Shown: positions 8,250 to 14,731, numbered from the stretch's first letter. The stretch is DNA of 16,685 nucleotides from Candidatus Omnitrophota bacterium (GCA_028687525.1 JAQTZX010000010.1:1-16685), one strand, 5' to 3'. The notes: generated from the letters alone by a model not told the origin. A program made the numbers and translations.

Positions 8250-8428
8250 AAGAACTCCTTTTACATTTCAACTTCGCTCATTATTATCCTGTTAACCTTC
8301 ACCGCGGGCAGGAAACATACCCGGCAGTATTTTTCCTCTTTCCTGTCATTGACCTGTAAAATACATCCGGGGACCCTTAGCCCACTCATCGCTCCCGGAA
8401 TCAATGAAAATACGGACTCACCGATAAA

Positions 8429-8773
8429 CCCCGTTAGAAAACTTTGACCCCTAACGGTTTTCGCTTACGGCGGCATTAAACTACCGTCAGCATATGGAAC
8501 CTCGCGGCTTTACAGCCGTGGTCCCCTGAAAACCCGCCGCCGCTTCGCGCCTGCCTCTCGGCAAGGCCGAGGGTCGGCGAGGTCCGCCTTCATGAGCACG
8601 GATAAACATCCCGCCGGAGCGCAGCATTCACGCATTTCCGCCACGACTTTGTCGTGGCGAGATCACGCCGGGTTTTATGGCGGACATCTGCGTGTTTACA
8701 CACGGGGTTTTCTGCGCGAAGGCGGATAAACCGGCAGCCCACCGATTAAAGCCGGCGGATTTCTCTAACGGGG
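8429..8773. repeat. GC-rich nested inverted-repeat element (possible structured RNA or MITE-like element)
   Basis: Terminal arms CCCCGTTAG (8429-8437) and CTAACGGGG (8765-8773) enclose further concentric complementary pairs: 8534-8539/8753-8758, 8551-8555/8733-8737, 8583-8591/8718-8726 (9 bp), 8619-8624/8712-8717, 8629-8634/8689-8694 and 8637-8643/8678-8684. Local hairpins occur at 8505-8518, 8557-8571 and 8639-8659 (9-bp perfect stem, which competes with the innermost pair). The right end runs into ten consecutive G (8770-8779). No open reading frame of note is present. It fills the long leader between a minus-strand promoter and the radical SAM gene. The 8250-8428 stretch between it and the gene shows only the gene's ribosome-binding site. 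Function is unknown. Confidence 0.6.
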
Positions 8774-8811
8774 GGGGGGAATATTACCGCGCATAGATAT
8801 TTCTATTCTTT

Positions 8812-8842
8812 ATTATACCACAAAACAAATATTTTTTATCAA
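8812..8842 (-). promoter_or_regulatory. Extended -10 promoter upstream of the nested element and radical SAM gene
   Basis: On the minus strand, TTGATA (8842-8837) is followed after 19 bp by TATAAT (8817-8812), preceded by TGG. Transcription should start near 8805 and immediately enter the structured element, then reach the radical SAM gene 550 nt later. Confidence 0.65.
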
Positions 8843-9001
8843 TCATTCCTCCGCAGGTGTTTTCAGCGCCGAACGAATAAAAAAAACATAACCGATATCC
8901 CGGAGGCAATCCCGACAAAAGTCCGGGACCCGCGCAGCAATAATCCCGATGGCGGACAAGTATATGCGCGGGAACCGCTATCAGCAATCCGAGTATACTT
9001 C
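8843..9001. other. Intergenic stretch downstream of the CHASE4 sensor
   Basis: Nothing coding is supported. An inverted repeat TCCCGGA (8898-8904)/TCCGGGA (8922-8928), with an alternative inner stem from 8910, lies here. On the minus strand it is followed after some 15 nt by a T-run (8887-8880), so it may be a weak terminator for the sensor gene. Confidence 0.35.
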
Positions 9002-10507
9002 CTATTTCTCCTTTTCAAGCTCTTCGATCTTCCTTTTAAGCTCTATCATCTTCATTTCCCTGCCGACCGCAAACTTATGAAAATTCTCCAGATCGAGGAC
9101 TTTCTCTTTCAAATCCTCTTCCATCTTTTTACTCTCACTGATATCCCGGATAAAAGACCACATCCCCACCGGATTCCCGTCCTTATCCCTCATAAGATAC
9201 GTCCTGAGATTTACAGGAAAAATCGAGCCGTCCTTCCGGATGCATTCTTTCTCATAAACTTCGGAGAACCCGCGCACACGGACCTGTTCATCTATAATCT
9301 TTTTCTCCGCGGCGCGCCATTTTTCCGGTGTTATATCCAAGTATGTTTTCAGGAAAAGCTCCGCGTCGGTAAACCCGAGCATTTGCTTGAAAGCAACGTT
9401 GGTTTCGATTATAAAACCCCGCATATCAACCATCGAGTATCCGTCGCGGCTGCTTTCAAAAAAACTATGGTATTTCCTCTGGGCATCGTCCAGCATATCT
9501 ATCATTTTCTTGCGTTCCGCGTTTTCGCTTTCCAATTCGGCCTTCTGGACAAAAAAACTCGCGATCAGCCGGGCAATATCCCCGAATTCATCCTTCTTCA
9601 TTTTTAAGACATCGATGTAACGGGGATTCTCCTTATCCAACGACTGGGAGATCATCCGTATCGGTTTACCGATATAATAATAGATAAAAATAAGCAGAAT
9701 GAATAATATGGACACCATAAAAATAACGAGCGCCACCACGGTATCCTTCGATAAACGGAAATAATTGGAAATCAACGGAAAACGCACCCGGTAATTGATA
9801 AACCCGATAGGTTTGCCTTCCCAACTGCGCAGCGGTTTGGTAAAAATAGTTACGGCGTTCTTTAATTCAGGGAGAGACAGCAATTTCGCCTTGCGCGCGT
9901 TCCGGGTAATCAGGATATTGCCTGCCAGCAAGGCGGAAAGGTCGTCGGTATACGCTTTATCCCATAACCGTCCGGCGAAAAAATATCCCTGCGGGGGTGT
10001 TTTTCTTTCCCGGTCGAAGCCGGGATGGATCGTGGAACCATAGATAAACAGGAATCCTTCATCCAACTCGACAAAGAAACTGCAGATCTTTTTTTCCGCG
10101 AACAGTTTCTTAAAAGCTTCTTTGGGTATCGGTAATTCTTTCAACCCCATTTCTTTCTTAAAATTGTTCGCGGAATACGCCAGAGACGAATCAAGCCGGT
10201 AGACCCAGGCCGCGTTCGCGTCGAATATCGAAAGCCCCCCTTCTATATTTTGCTGCGCCCAGGCATCGTCGGGCTCCCGGATGAAGTTCACTATTTCATC
10301 CCAGCAGCCATAGTCCAGCACGAATACCTTAAGCCGCGCGTCCTTAAGCGCCATGATCTTATCGTTACTGATCAGTTTTTCCTTGTATGATTCCTGGATA
10401 ATGACCGAAAGTTTTTCATTTTCCAGGGTGTTATAATTAAAATACATGGCAACAAACAAGAGAAGGAATGATACTAAAAAAAGAGATAAACTTGTTTGTA
10501 ATTTCAT
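9002..10507 (-). CDS. CHASE4-HAMP-PAS membrane sensor lacking an output domain
   Basis: This 501-residue protein has a first membrane helix at about 5-24, an extracytoplasmic region at 30-245 with the CHASE4-type run DYGCWDEIVNFI...WAQQNIEGGLSIF, and a second helix at 256-279. A HAMP-like linker follows at about 280-330, then one PAS/PAC unit at 341-460 (SRDGYSMVD, ECIRKDGSIFPVN, GMWSFIRDISESKKMEE) and a terminal coiled coil at 460-501 containing FHKFAVGREMKMIELK. That coil normally leads into a kinase, cyclase or other effector, but the reading frame stops there. CHASE4 and PAS sense small ligands. It must signal through a partner, or it is a shortened gene; no effector sequence follows downstream on the same strand. 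The start at 10507 has AAAGG 9-10 nt upstream. Its leader holds an apparent attenuator. Confidence 0.85.
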   Translation of the reverse strand: MKLQTSLSLFLVSFLLLFVAMYFNYNTLENEKLSVIIQESYKEKLISNDKIMALKDARLKVFVLDYGCWDEIVNFIREPDDAWAQQNIEGGLSIFDANAAWVYRLDSSLAYSANNFKKEMGLKELPIPKEAFKKLFAEKKICSFFVELDEGFLFIYGSTIHPGFDRERKTPPQGYFFAGRLWDKAYTDDLSALLAGNILITRNARKAKLLSLPELKNAVTIFTKPLRSWEGKPIGFINYRVRFPLISNYFRLSKDTVVALVIFMVSILFILLIFIYYYIGKPIRMISQSLDKENPRYIDVLKMKKDEFGDIARLIASFFVQKAELESENAERKKMIDMLDDAQRKYHSFFESSRDGYSMVDMRGFIIETNVAFKQMLGFTDAELFLKTYLDITPEKWRAAEKKIIDEQVRVRGFSEVYEKECIRKDGSIFPVNLRTYLMRDKDGNPVGMWSFIRDISESKKMEEDLKEKVLDLENFHKFAVGREMKMIELKRKIEELEKEK

Positions 10508-10532
10508 ATCCGCGCCTTTCTATCCGCGGCCC

Positions 10533-10573
10533 AAAAACCGCCCCTCCGTAAGAGGCGGCTGTATAATGGCCGC
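10533..10573 (-). terminator. Leader terminator with competing antiterminator ahead of the CHASE4 sensor
   Basis: On the minus strand CCGCC (10558-10554) pairs with GGCGG (10542-10538), with two more inner pairs, and is followed by TTTTT (10537-10533). The left arm can instead pair upstream: GCGGC (10573-10569) with GCCGC (10559-10555) over a 9-nt loop, which would prevent termination. GCCG at 10585-10582 can in turn capture the antiterminator strand. The coding start is about 25 nt after the T-run. Confidence 0.6.
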
Positions 10574-10588
10574 TCAGTATTCGGCTTT

Positions 10589-10642
10589 ATGAAACCATGG
10601 GTTTTAGTCCGTGGAACTTCATTTTTACGGTAAACGTTACCG
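10589..10642 (-). promoter_or_regulatory. Structured leader (candidate aptamer) of the CHASE4 sensor
   Basis: Two hairpins precede the attenuator. One is CGGTAA/TTACCG (10637-10642/10628-10633), a perfect 6-bp stem with a 3-nt loop. The other is a longer arm combining ATGAA/TTCAT (10618-10622/10589-10593) with CCACGG/CCATGG (10609-10614/10595-10600, one mismatch on this strand, a wobble on the other). It does not match any riboswitch class I can recall. Confidence 0.4.
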
Positions 10643-10651
10643 GTTGTAATG

Positions 10652-10660
10652 ATTATACCA
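10652..10660 (-). promoter_or_regulatory. Extended -10 promoter of the CHASE4 sensor gene
   Basis: TGGTATAAT on the minus strand is a perfect extended -10 element; no good -35 is seen. Start of transcription is expected near 10645, giving a leader of about 138 nt. Confidence 0.6.
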
Positions 10661-10843
10661 CTTCCTGTTCAAAAATGGATTATTTTAAACAAGAAAATCA
10701 CTTCGCACAAATCGCCCGACGATAACTTCTTTGCCGGCAGGCAAACCAGCCGGCTATTTTCAGCAGTTATGAAAATATTTTATGCTTCCCTTTATCATTA
10801 AAAAAGGGACGGTTCATATGTTGACCCGCCCCACAAAGATAAA

Positions 10844-10874
10844 CCCCGTTAGAGGACAAAGTCCTCTAACGGGG
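10844..10874. repeat. Short perfect palindrome of the CCCCGTTAGA repeat family
   Basis: CCCCGTTAGAGGAC (10844-10857) and its exact complement (10861-10874) flank an AAA loop; one more A-T pair can extend the stem. TAAA occurs directly outside both arms in the same orientation. No T-run follows on either strand, so it is not a standard terminator. The arms match the ends of the 8429-8773 element. Confidence 0.75.
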
Positions 10875-10878
10875 TAAA

Positions 10879-10925
10879 CGCCGAGGGAAGAAGTACGCCA
10901 TAGCTGTTATTCATACCCCTCGGCG
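10879..10925. repeat. 9-bp inverted repeat beside the short palindrome
   Basis: CGCCGAGGG (10879-10887) pairs perfectly with CCCTCGGCG (10917-10925) over a 29-nt loop. It begins four bases after the preceding palindrome, so the two may form a single compound structure. No function is recognisable. Confidence 0.5.
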
Positions 10926-11056
10926 CTATACTACAATGAAACCTTATTCATCACGGGTATTAGAATACAATGTTTTGAACTGGTTGGCAATAAGAATTAT
11001 ATAAGTAGATAATGAGCATACGAAATACTCACTATTTCAAATGGATTAAAAACATG

Positions 11057-12706
11057 CTAAAGGCTTCTTAAAAAAGAGGTTAGATTTACATCTTTATTCG
11101 AAATACCGAATTTATTCCGTATATTCCTGCGGTGCTTATTGACCGTAAGAAGGGAAATATTCAACATTCCCGCGATATCTTTGCCGGAAAAACCGCTCTT
11201 GATCATATCGCAGACCTCGATCTCCTTAGGGGTCAGCCGTACCTTATCTTCGGTGATTCTCAAGCCAAAAGAACCGGTCATCGTCTTCAGATTACGCTCG
11301 AGCAACTGGAGATATTTACGGGAACGCCCTTGCCGGGAAAGTTTTTTGACGACCGGCAATATCAATTCATCGACATTGGCGGTTATCTGTTTTTTTATCT
11401 TGTTTTTCCCTATCTCGATCTGCACCAGGACTTCGCTGAGCGCGACGTTCTTCTGCTCCAGCGCTTCTTTCTGCATCTCTAAAGCTTCCGCCGCTTTCTT
11501 CTGCTCGGTTATATCGCGGACAGTAGCCAGGATACACTTTTGGCCTCCGAACTCGATCGAATCCGTATTAAGAAGCACGCAAATAGTACTGTTGTCCTTC
11601 CGCTTGAATTTTGTCTCGAAATTACGCACCCTGCCGTCTTTTTGAAAAAGAGCAAGCACGCGTTTACGCTCCCCGGAATCAACGTATACATCACTCATGT
11701 TTTTTTTCATGAATTCTTCCGGAGTGTAACCGGACACCTCCTGAATGGCATTATTGACCGCCAGCGCCCTGCCTTCCAAACTCGTGATGGCGATCATAAT
11801 AGGCGCGGCGTCAAATAACATACGATACCGCCTTTCGCCCTCACGAATCGCCTCCTCCGCATTTTTGCGTTCGGAGATATCCCTGAAAAACCCCAGCATA
11901 TATAATTTGTTGGAAAAAACAACCGGGAACCCGTTTACATCGGCATAAAAAATACTCCCGTCTTTCCTCTTTACCGGGACATCTCTTACTGCGTCGATCT
12001 CCCGCCTTTTCAACTTCTCAAACTTCTCTATGATATCAGGCAGATGTTCCCCGGGATGGATATCCCTGACGCCTAAACCCTTGAGTTCTTCCGGGGGATA
12101 CCCGAGCATTTGCGTTATCATACCGTTGCCGTACGCGTATTTCTTATTTTCTTCATCAACCATCAGTATCCCGTCATGGGCATTCTCGAATATCACGCGA
12201 AGAAGCCCTTCGGACTCGGCAAGGCTTGTTTCTATTTTCTTACGCCTGGTTATATCCTCCCCCGAACTAAGGACAGCGTAAACACCGCCTTTTTCATTCC
12301 GCAAAACAGCGTTATGCCAAAAAATAAGTTTTATTTCCCCCTTACAATTTATGATGCTGTTCTCATAATATTCGGCACACCGTCCACGCCCGGATATCAA
12401 TTCTTCAAACACGGAGAGAACCGTTTCTTTTTCTTCCTTCGGCAGAAAATCATCAAACCAATCCTTGCCGGTAACCGTCTCCTCGGTACATCCCAATATC
12501 TCGCACCCTTTTTTATTGATGCGGATAATCCTCCGGTCTGTACCGATAACGATCAACATAACCTCGGCGACATCGAAATAATCCTGCGCCTTTTTTTTCT
12601 CGATACTCAGCGCTCGTTCCATCTCAAACTGCCGCGCCTCAAACCTCTCTATCTGAGCCTTCAACAGTTCTCTTTCCCCGCACAACTTCTTTTCATGTCC
12701 GCTCAT
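11057..12706 (-). CDS. Triple-PAS transcriptional regulator with LuxR-type HTH
   Basis: This 549-residue cytosolic protein has a short N-terminal coiled coil (to about 45), then PAS1 (about 46-158, ending GEDITRRKK), PAS2 (about 165-280, ending FRDISERKN) and PAS3 (about 290-405, ending VRDITEQKK). A coiled linker and a C-terminal LuxR/GerE helix-turn-helix follow at about 485-549, with LTPKEIEVCDMIKSGFSGKDIAGMLN split by the usual turn and then TVNKHRRNIRNKFG. Such proteins bind DNA directly in response to a PAS ligand such as haem, flavin or a small metabolite, with no kinase step. No cofactor residue can be assigned. Two adjacent ATGs exist; 12706 is preferred because GGAGG is only one base from the first and four from the second. 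The targets are unknown. Confidence 0.88.
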   Translation of the reverse strand: MSGHEKKLCGERELLKAQIERFEARQFEMERALSIEKKKAQDYFDVAEVMLIVIGTDRRIIRINKKGCEILGCTEETVTGKDWFDDFLPKEEKETVLSVFEELISGRGRCAEYYENSIINCKGEIKLIFWHNAVLRNEKGGVYAVLSSGEDITRRKKIETSLAESEGLLRVIFENAHDGILMVDEENKKYAYGNGMITQMLGYPPEELKGLGVRDIHPGEHLPDIIEKFEKLKRREIDAVRDVPVKRKDGSIFYADVNGFPVVFSNKLYMLGFFRDISERKNAEEAIREGERRYRMLFDAAPIMIAITSLEGRALAVNNAIQEVSGYTPEEFMKKNMSDVYVDSGERKRVLALFQKDGRVRNFETKFKRKDNSTICVLLNTDSIEFGGQKCILATVRDITEQKKAAEALEMQKEALEQKNVALSEVLVQIEIGKNKIKKQITANVDELILPVVKKLSRQGRSRKYLQLLERNLKTMTGSFGLRITEDKVRLTPKEIEVCDMIKSGFSGKDIAGMLNISLLTVNKHRRNIRNKFGISNKDVNLTSFLRSL

Positions 12707-12841
12707 CATTCCTCCGGAGAATCATATGGAACTGCACAAATTTATCCGATCCCTTAACCTGTTGAAAATAATCCGGTTCCGCCATGATCAGACTAAGAAT
12801 TCTGCAGGTTCGGTAATACAGAAAAACAACATACTCGTTTA

Positions 12842-12880
12842 ATCCCCTCCGCAAAATCACCGGGCTTCAAACCGGGGGAT
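12842..12880. promoter_or_regulatory. Stem-loop at the start of the PAS-LuxR leader
   Basis: ATCCCC (12842-12847) pairs with GGGGAT (12875-12880), enclosing a smaller CCGG/CCGG stem. On the minus strand it would form at the very 5' end of the transcript. There is no T-run, so it is not a terminator. The remaining leader to 12709 shows a long-range AACCTG/CAGGTT complement and nothing recognised. Confidence 0.4.
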
Positions 12881-12888
12881 CCCACTAA

Positions 12889-12897
12889 ACTATACCA
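12889..12897 (-). promoter_or_regulatory. Extended -10 promoter of the PAS-LuxR gene
   Basis: TGGTATAGT on the minus strand, with a poor TTATGA at -35 after 17 bp (12917-12912). Transcription would start near 12882, giving a leader of about 175 nt. It overlaps nothing and lies just after the uracil-DNA glycosylase stop. Confidence 0.5.
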
Positions 12898-12911
12898 TCA
12901 AACTCCAATAA

Positions 12912-13544
12912 TCATAATACCCGCCGCCCTTTTACCCTTATGAACGCCGAGTGCCCGGCAATAAGCCGCAGAGCCCGTTTAAGCAGGCTTTTCCCCGGAT
13001 CCATACGGTGCCACGGCGACGCCCCGGAAGGATGCGGCAGAGGGATGACATCGAAATGATACCCATCACGCGTTGCTTTAAACCGGCGGCCTATAATCTG
13101 ATCGAGCTTTCGCAGAGGAAGAAATTGCCCGATAGCCAATTTCCCCACGGGAATGACCAGGGCAGGCCGCAAAATCTCCAATTCCCGCTTGAGCCAGACA
13201 GAACACTTCAACACTTCTTCCGGCGACGGCACACGATCACCGCCGGTTTCTTTTTTACCGGGAAAACACCTGCACACAGCCGCCATATAAATGCCGGAGC
13301 GGAACTCTTCTTCGCTCAAACCAGCCGCTTCGCCAAACCATCCGAAAAGCGTCTTGCCCGCGGTCCAAGCGAACGGACGCCCCAGCTTCGGTTCCTTATC
13401 TCCGGGCGCCTGCCCAACCAGAATAACCCGGCTCTTCACCGGCCCGCCGCTCACCACCGGCGGATGCATTCGCGGGCATTGCCGGCACTCCCGCAGCCGG
13501 GCGACATGCACGGCAAGCTCTTTCCCTATAGACGCATTATCCAA
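12912..13544 (-). CDS. Uracil-DNA glycosylase, iron-sulfur family 4-like
   Basis: This enzyme removes uracil from DNA at the start of base-excision repair. With the TTG start chosen here it has 210 residues, normal for the family. Seen features are CRQC at 20-23, GQAPGDKE at 44-51, GRPFAWTAGKTL at 55-66, the CRCFPG and later KC cysteines (93 and 114) that complete a four-cysteine iron-sulfur set, and HPSG at 171-174. The start is taken at 13544 because a complete promoter lies at 13573-13603, inside the longer open frame that begins at ATG 13613, and AAGGG sits 7 nt before TTG. The longer frame would place the promoter in coding sequence. GQAPGDKE instead of GEAPG-type sequence makes exact subfamily and activity less certain. 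Confidence 0.85.
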   Translation of the reverse strand: MDNASIGKELAVHVARLRECRQCPRMHPPVVSGGPVKSRVILVGQAPGDKEPKLGRPFAWTAGKTLFGWFGEAAGLSEEEFRSGIYMAAVCRCFPGKKETGGDRVPSPEEVLKCSVWLKRELEILRPALVIPVGKLAIGQFLPLRKLDQIIGRRFKATRDGYHFDVIPLPHPSGASPWHRMDPGKSLLKRALRLIAGHSAFIRVKGRRVL

Positions 13545-13572
13545 AACTAAACCCTTCCGGTTCTCTTTCCCG

Positions 13573-13603
13573 ATTATACCACCCCCAACTACTGAGCCAT
13601 CAA
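13573..13603 (-). promoter_or_regulatory. Extended -10 promoter of the uracil-DNA glycosylase gene
   Basis: TTGATG (13603-13598), a 19-bp spacer, then TATAAT (13578-13573) preceded by TGG. The layout is the same as at 8812-8842. The predicted start near 13566 gives a 22-nt leader to the TTG codon. Confidence 0.6.
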
Positions 13604-13622
13604 TAAAATCCACATCCCCTTT

Positions 13623-13655
13623 AAAAATAAAAAAGGCAGATTATATAAATCTACC
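13623..13655 (-). terminator. Intrinsic terminator downstream of the palindromic element
   Basis: On the minus strand GGTAGATT (13655-13648) pairs with AATCTGCC (13642-13635), one U-G pair and a 5-nt loop, followed by six T, one A and five T (13634-13623). The stem is fully paired only on the minus strand. It ends transcription from the 13804-14532 gene or from the promoter at 13750-13758. Confidence 0.85.
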
Positions 13656-13668
13656 CTGTTCTTCGTTC

Positions 13669-13785
13669 TTTGGTCCGTTTTAAATTACCCTCACTCTCTC
13701 AACAACTTACATCAGAAATGTCCCCTGGGGGACACTTCTGATGTAAATAACCATACCACAAGAACTTCAGAAGAAACGGTCCAAA
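13669..13785. repeat. Concentric palindromic element
   Basis: Outer 12-base inverted repeats (13669-13680, TTTGGTCCGTTT; 13774-13785, AAACGGTCCAAA) match at 11 positions. Both share a centre near 13727 with a long inner palindrome, 13707-13725/13728-13746, which has 18 Watson-Crick pairs and one A-C mismatch that becomes G-U on the minus strand. No T-run follows the inner stem, so it is not itself a terminator. It may be a miniature mobile element or the folded part of a small RNA. Confidence 0.6.
13750..13758 (-). promoter_or_regulatory. Possible promoter inside the palindromic element
   Basis: TGGTATGGT on the minus strand, within TGGTATGGTTAT, the same 12 bases found at the plus-strand promoter 14752-14763. 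No -35 is evident. Transcription would begin near 13743, at the first arm of the inner palindrome, and end at the terminator 13623-13655. Confidence 0.35.
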
Positions 13786-13803
13786 TATTGCAAATATTTT
13801 AAG

Positions 13804-14532
13804 TTATTTACGGATCAATGCGACTTCATCCACATACAGCACGACTTCCACCTGATTGGCCGCCAAGTCAATCGGATTATCGGAAACAAGCCCCGTTATC
13901 TCAAATTGATATGATTTCAACCCTCTGTCAATCCGGCTCAACGAAGTCTTATCTTTGTCGGTTCCGGTCCATTTGACGCTCTTCCAATCCCGTTGATAAT
14001 CATACCGCGTGGTAAACTCCTTAAAATACACACGTTCTTCCAACCACTCCCCTGTATGGACCATCTTTACCGCGCGCAGTATTTCTCCGTCGCCGTCAAA
14101 CACATCGGTAGCAATCTTAATCATATCCACTTTTTGGGGAGCGCCTTTTATGGATTCGACGTACACTTTGTAAGAAACACCTATAATATCATCCCAGTTC
14201 AGATCAACGGGGCTATTCTCCCAGGCATACGTTTTCTCCGCAAGGCCGCCGCCGGAAGCCAAAAAATTGTACCCCCCCGGAATAAGCTTCAAGTTTAATT
14301 TAAGCGACCGGCCGAAAAACGAAGAACTTTTGGAAGAACCTTCCACCGTTAAATTAAAATCCCTGCTGCCGTATTCAACGGTTTTCGCCGCGTTCCTTGA
14401 GTCGAACCGGCTGATCACGATACGCTTCGGATTATTCCAGGACAGAAAAAATACCGCTATACCCGCCGCTGCTGCCGCACACACTCCAAATACCGCAATA
14501 AACCGTGAAACCTTGCCTTTTTTCTTTTTCAT
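13804..14532 (-). CDS. Membrane-anchored predicted beta-sandwich (carbohydrate-binding-like) protein
   Basis: Residues 11-31 of this 242-residue protein form one hydrophobic segment after a very basic start (KKKKGK), so it is either anchored by its N-terminus or secreted. The rest is outside the cytoplasm and rich in alternating beta-type sequence: ISRFDS near 40, DLNWDDIIGVSYKVYVES in the middle, and a closing VVLYVDEVALIR. The combination of an opening IxxFD, paired-strand spacing and a final YVDEVxL strand is typical of galactose-binding or CBM-like jelly rolls, which suggests sugar binding, but this is inference and no binding residue can be named. The start at ATG 14532 has GAGGG 4 nt upstream; an earlier TTG is too close to it. 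No enzyme domain or lipobox is seen. Confidence 0.75.
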   Translation of the reverse strand: MKKKKGKVSRFIAVFGVCAAAAAGIAVFFLSWNNPKRIVISRFDSRNAAKTVEYGSRDFNLTVEGSSKSSSFFGRSLKLNLKLIPGGYNFLASGGGLAEKTYAWENSPVDLNWDDIIGVSYKVYVESIKGAPQKVDMIKIATDVFDGDGEILRAVKMVHTGEWLEERVYFKEFTTRYDYQRDWKSVKWTGTDKDKTSLSRIDRGLKSYQFEITGLVSDNPIDLAANQVEVVLYVDEVALIRK

Positions 14533-14601
14533 CAAACCCTCGTCTTTTGTTTTTCGTGTTCCGTTTTCTCGAAACCGGAATAAAGTAAATTTTATCTACA
14601 A

Positions 14602-14610
14602 ATTATAGCA
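14602..14610 (-). promoter_or_regulatory. Extended -10 promoter of the beta-sandwich protein gene
   Basis: TGCTATAAT on the minus strand is a perfect -10 hexamer with an upstream TG. No -35 with normal spacing is seen. The expected start near 14595 gives a leader of about 63 nt. Confidence 0.55.
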
Positions 14611-14671
14611 TTTTCTTTCACGCGCGCATAGCAAAAAAAAAGAATTCACCGTTTCCTTTCCCCGGAGTAAA

Positions 14672-14703
14672 CCCCGTTGGATAACCCGCGTTCTCTAACG
14701 GGG
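14672..14703. repeat. Imperfect palindrome of the CCCCGTTAGA repeat family
   Basis: CCCCGTTGGA (14672-14681) pairs with TCTAACGGGG (14694-14703), with one G-T pair, over a 12-nt loop. TAAAC follows the right arm and TAAA precedes the left arm in direct orientation, exactly as at 10844-10874. It sits between the divergent promoters of two genes. Confidence 0.65.
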
Positions 14704-14731
14704 TAAACCTGAAAAGATATCTCCGGTTCAT

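Larger units (their letters stand above)
10661..11056. other. Hairpin-rich intergenic region without genes
   Basis: No coding signal is supported. Besides the two repeats listed separately, it holds a 6-bp hairpin GCCGGC/GCCGGC (10733-10738/10749-10754) and a 7-bp hairpin TCCCTTT/AAAGGGA (10787-10793/10803-10809). The last 120 bases before 11056 are AT-rich, and I see no clear terminator for the PAS-LuxR gene in them. Confidence 0.5.

Noticed and set aside
8429..8811. RNase P RNA, tmRNA or SRP RNA
   Set aside because: The conserved cores of these RNAs (for example the GAGGAAAGUCC block, a tRNA-like end or the GGAAG SRP loop) are absent on both strands.
8784..8987. 67-residue open frame on the minus strand downstream of the CHASE4 sensor
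   Set aside because: It overlaps a strong promoter and hairpins, has no domain-like sequence, and the only good ribosome-binding sequence nearby is directly against a later in-frame ATG.
10787..10809. TCCCTTT/AAAGGGA hairpin as terminator of the PAS-LuxR gene
   Set aside because: On the minus strand it is followed by a mixed AT sequence rather than a T-run, and it lies about 250 bp after the stop codon.
10844..10874. Perfect hairpin taken as an intrinsic terminator
   Set aside because: No T-run follows on either strand, and the same arms recur at other places with different interiors, so it is treated as a repeat.
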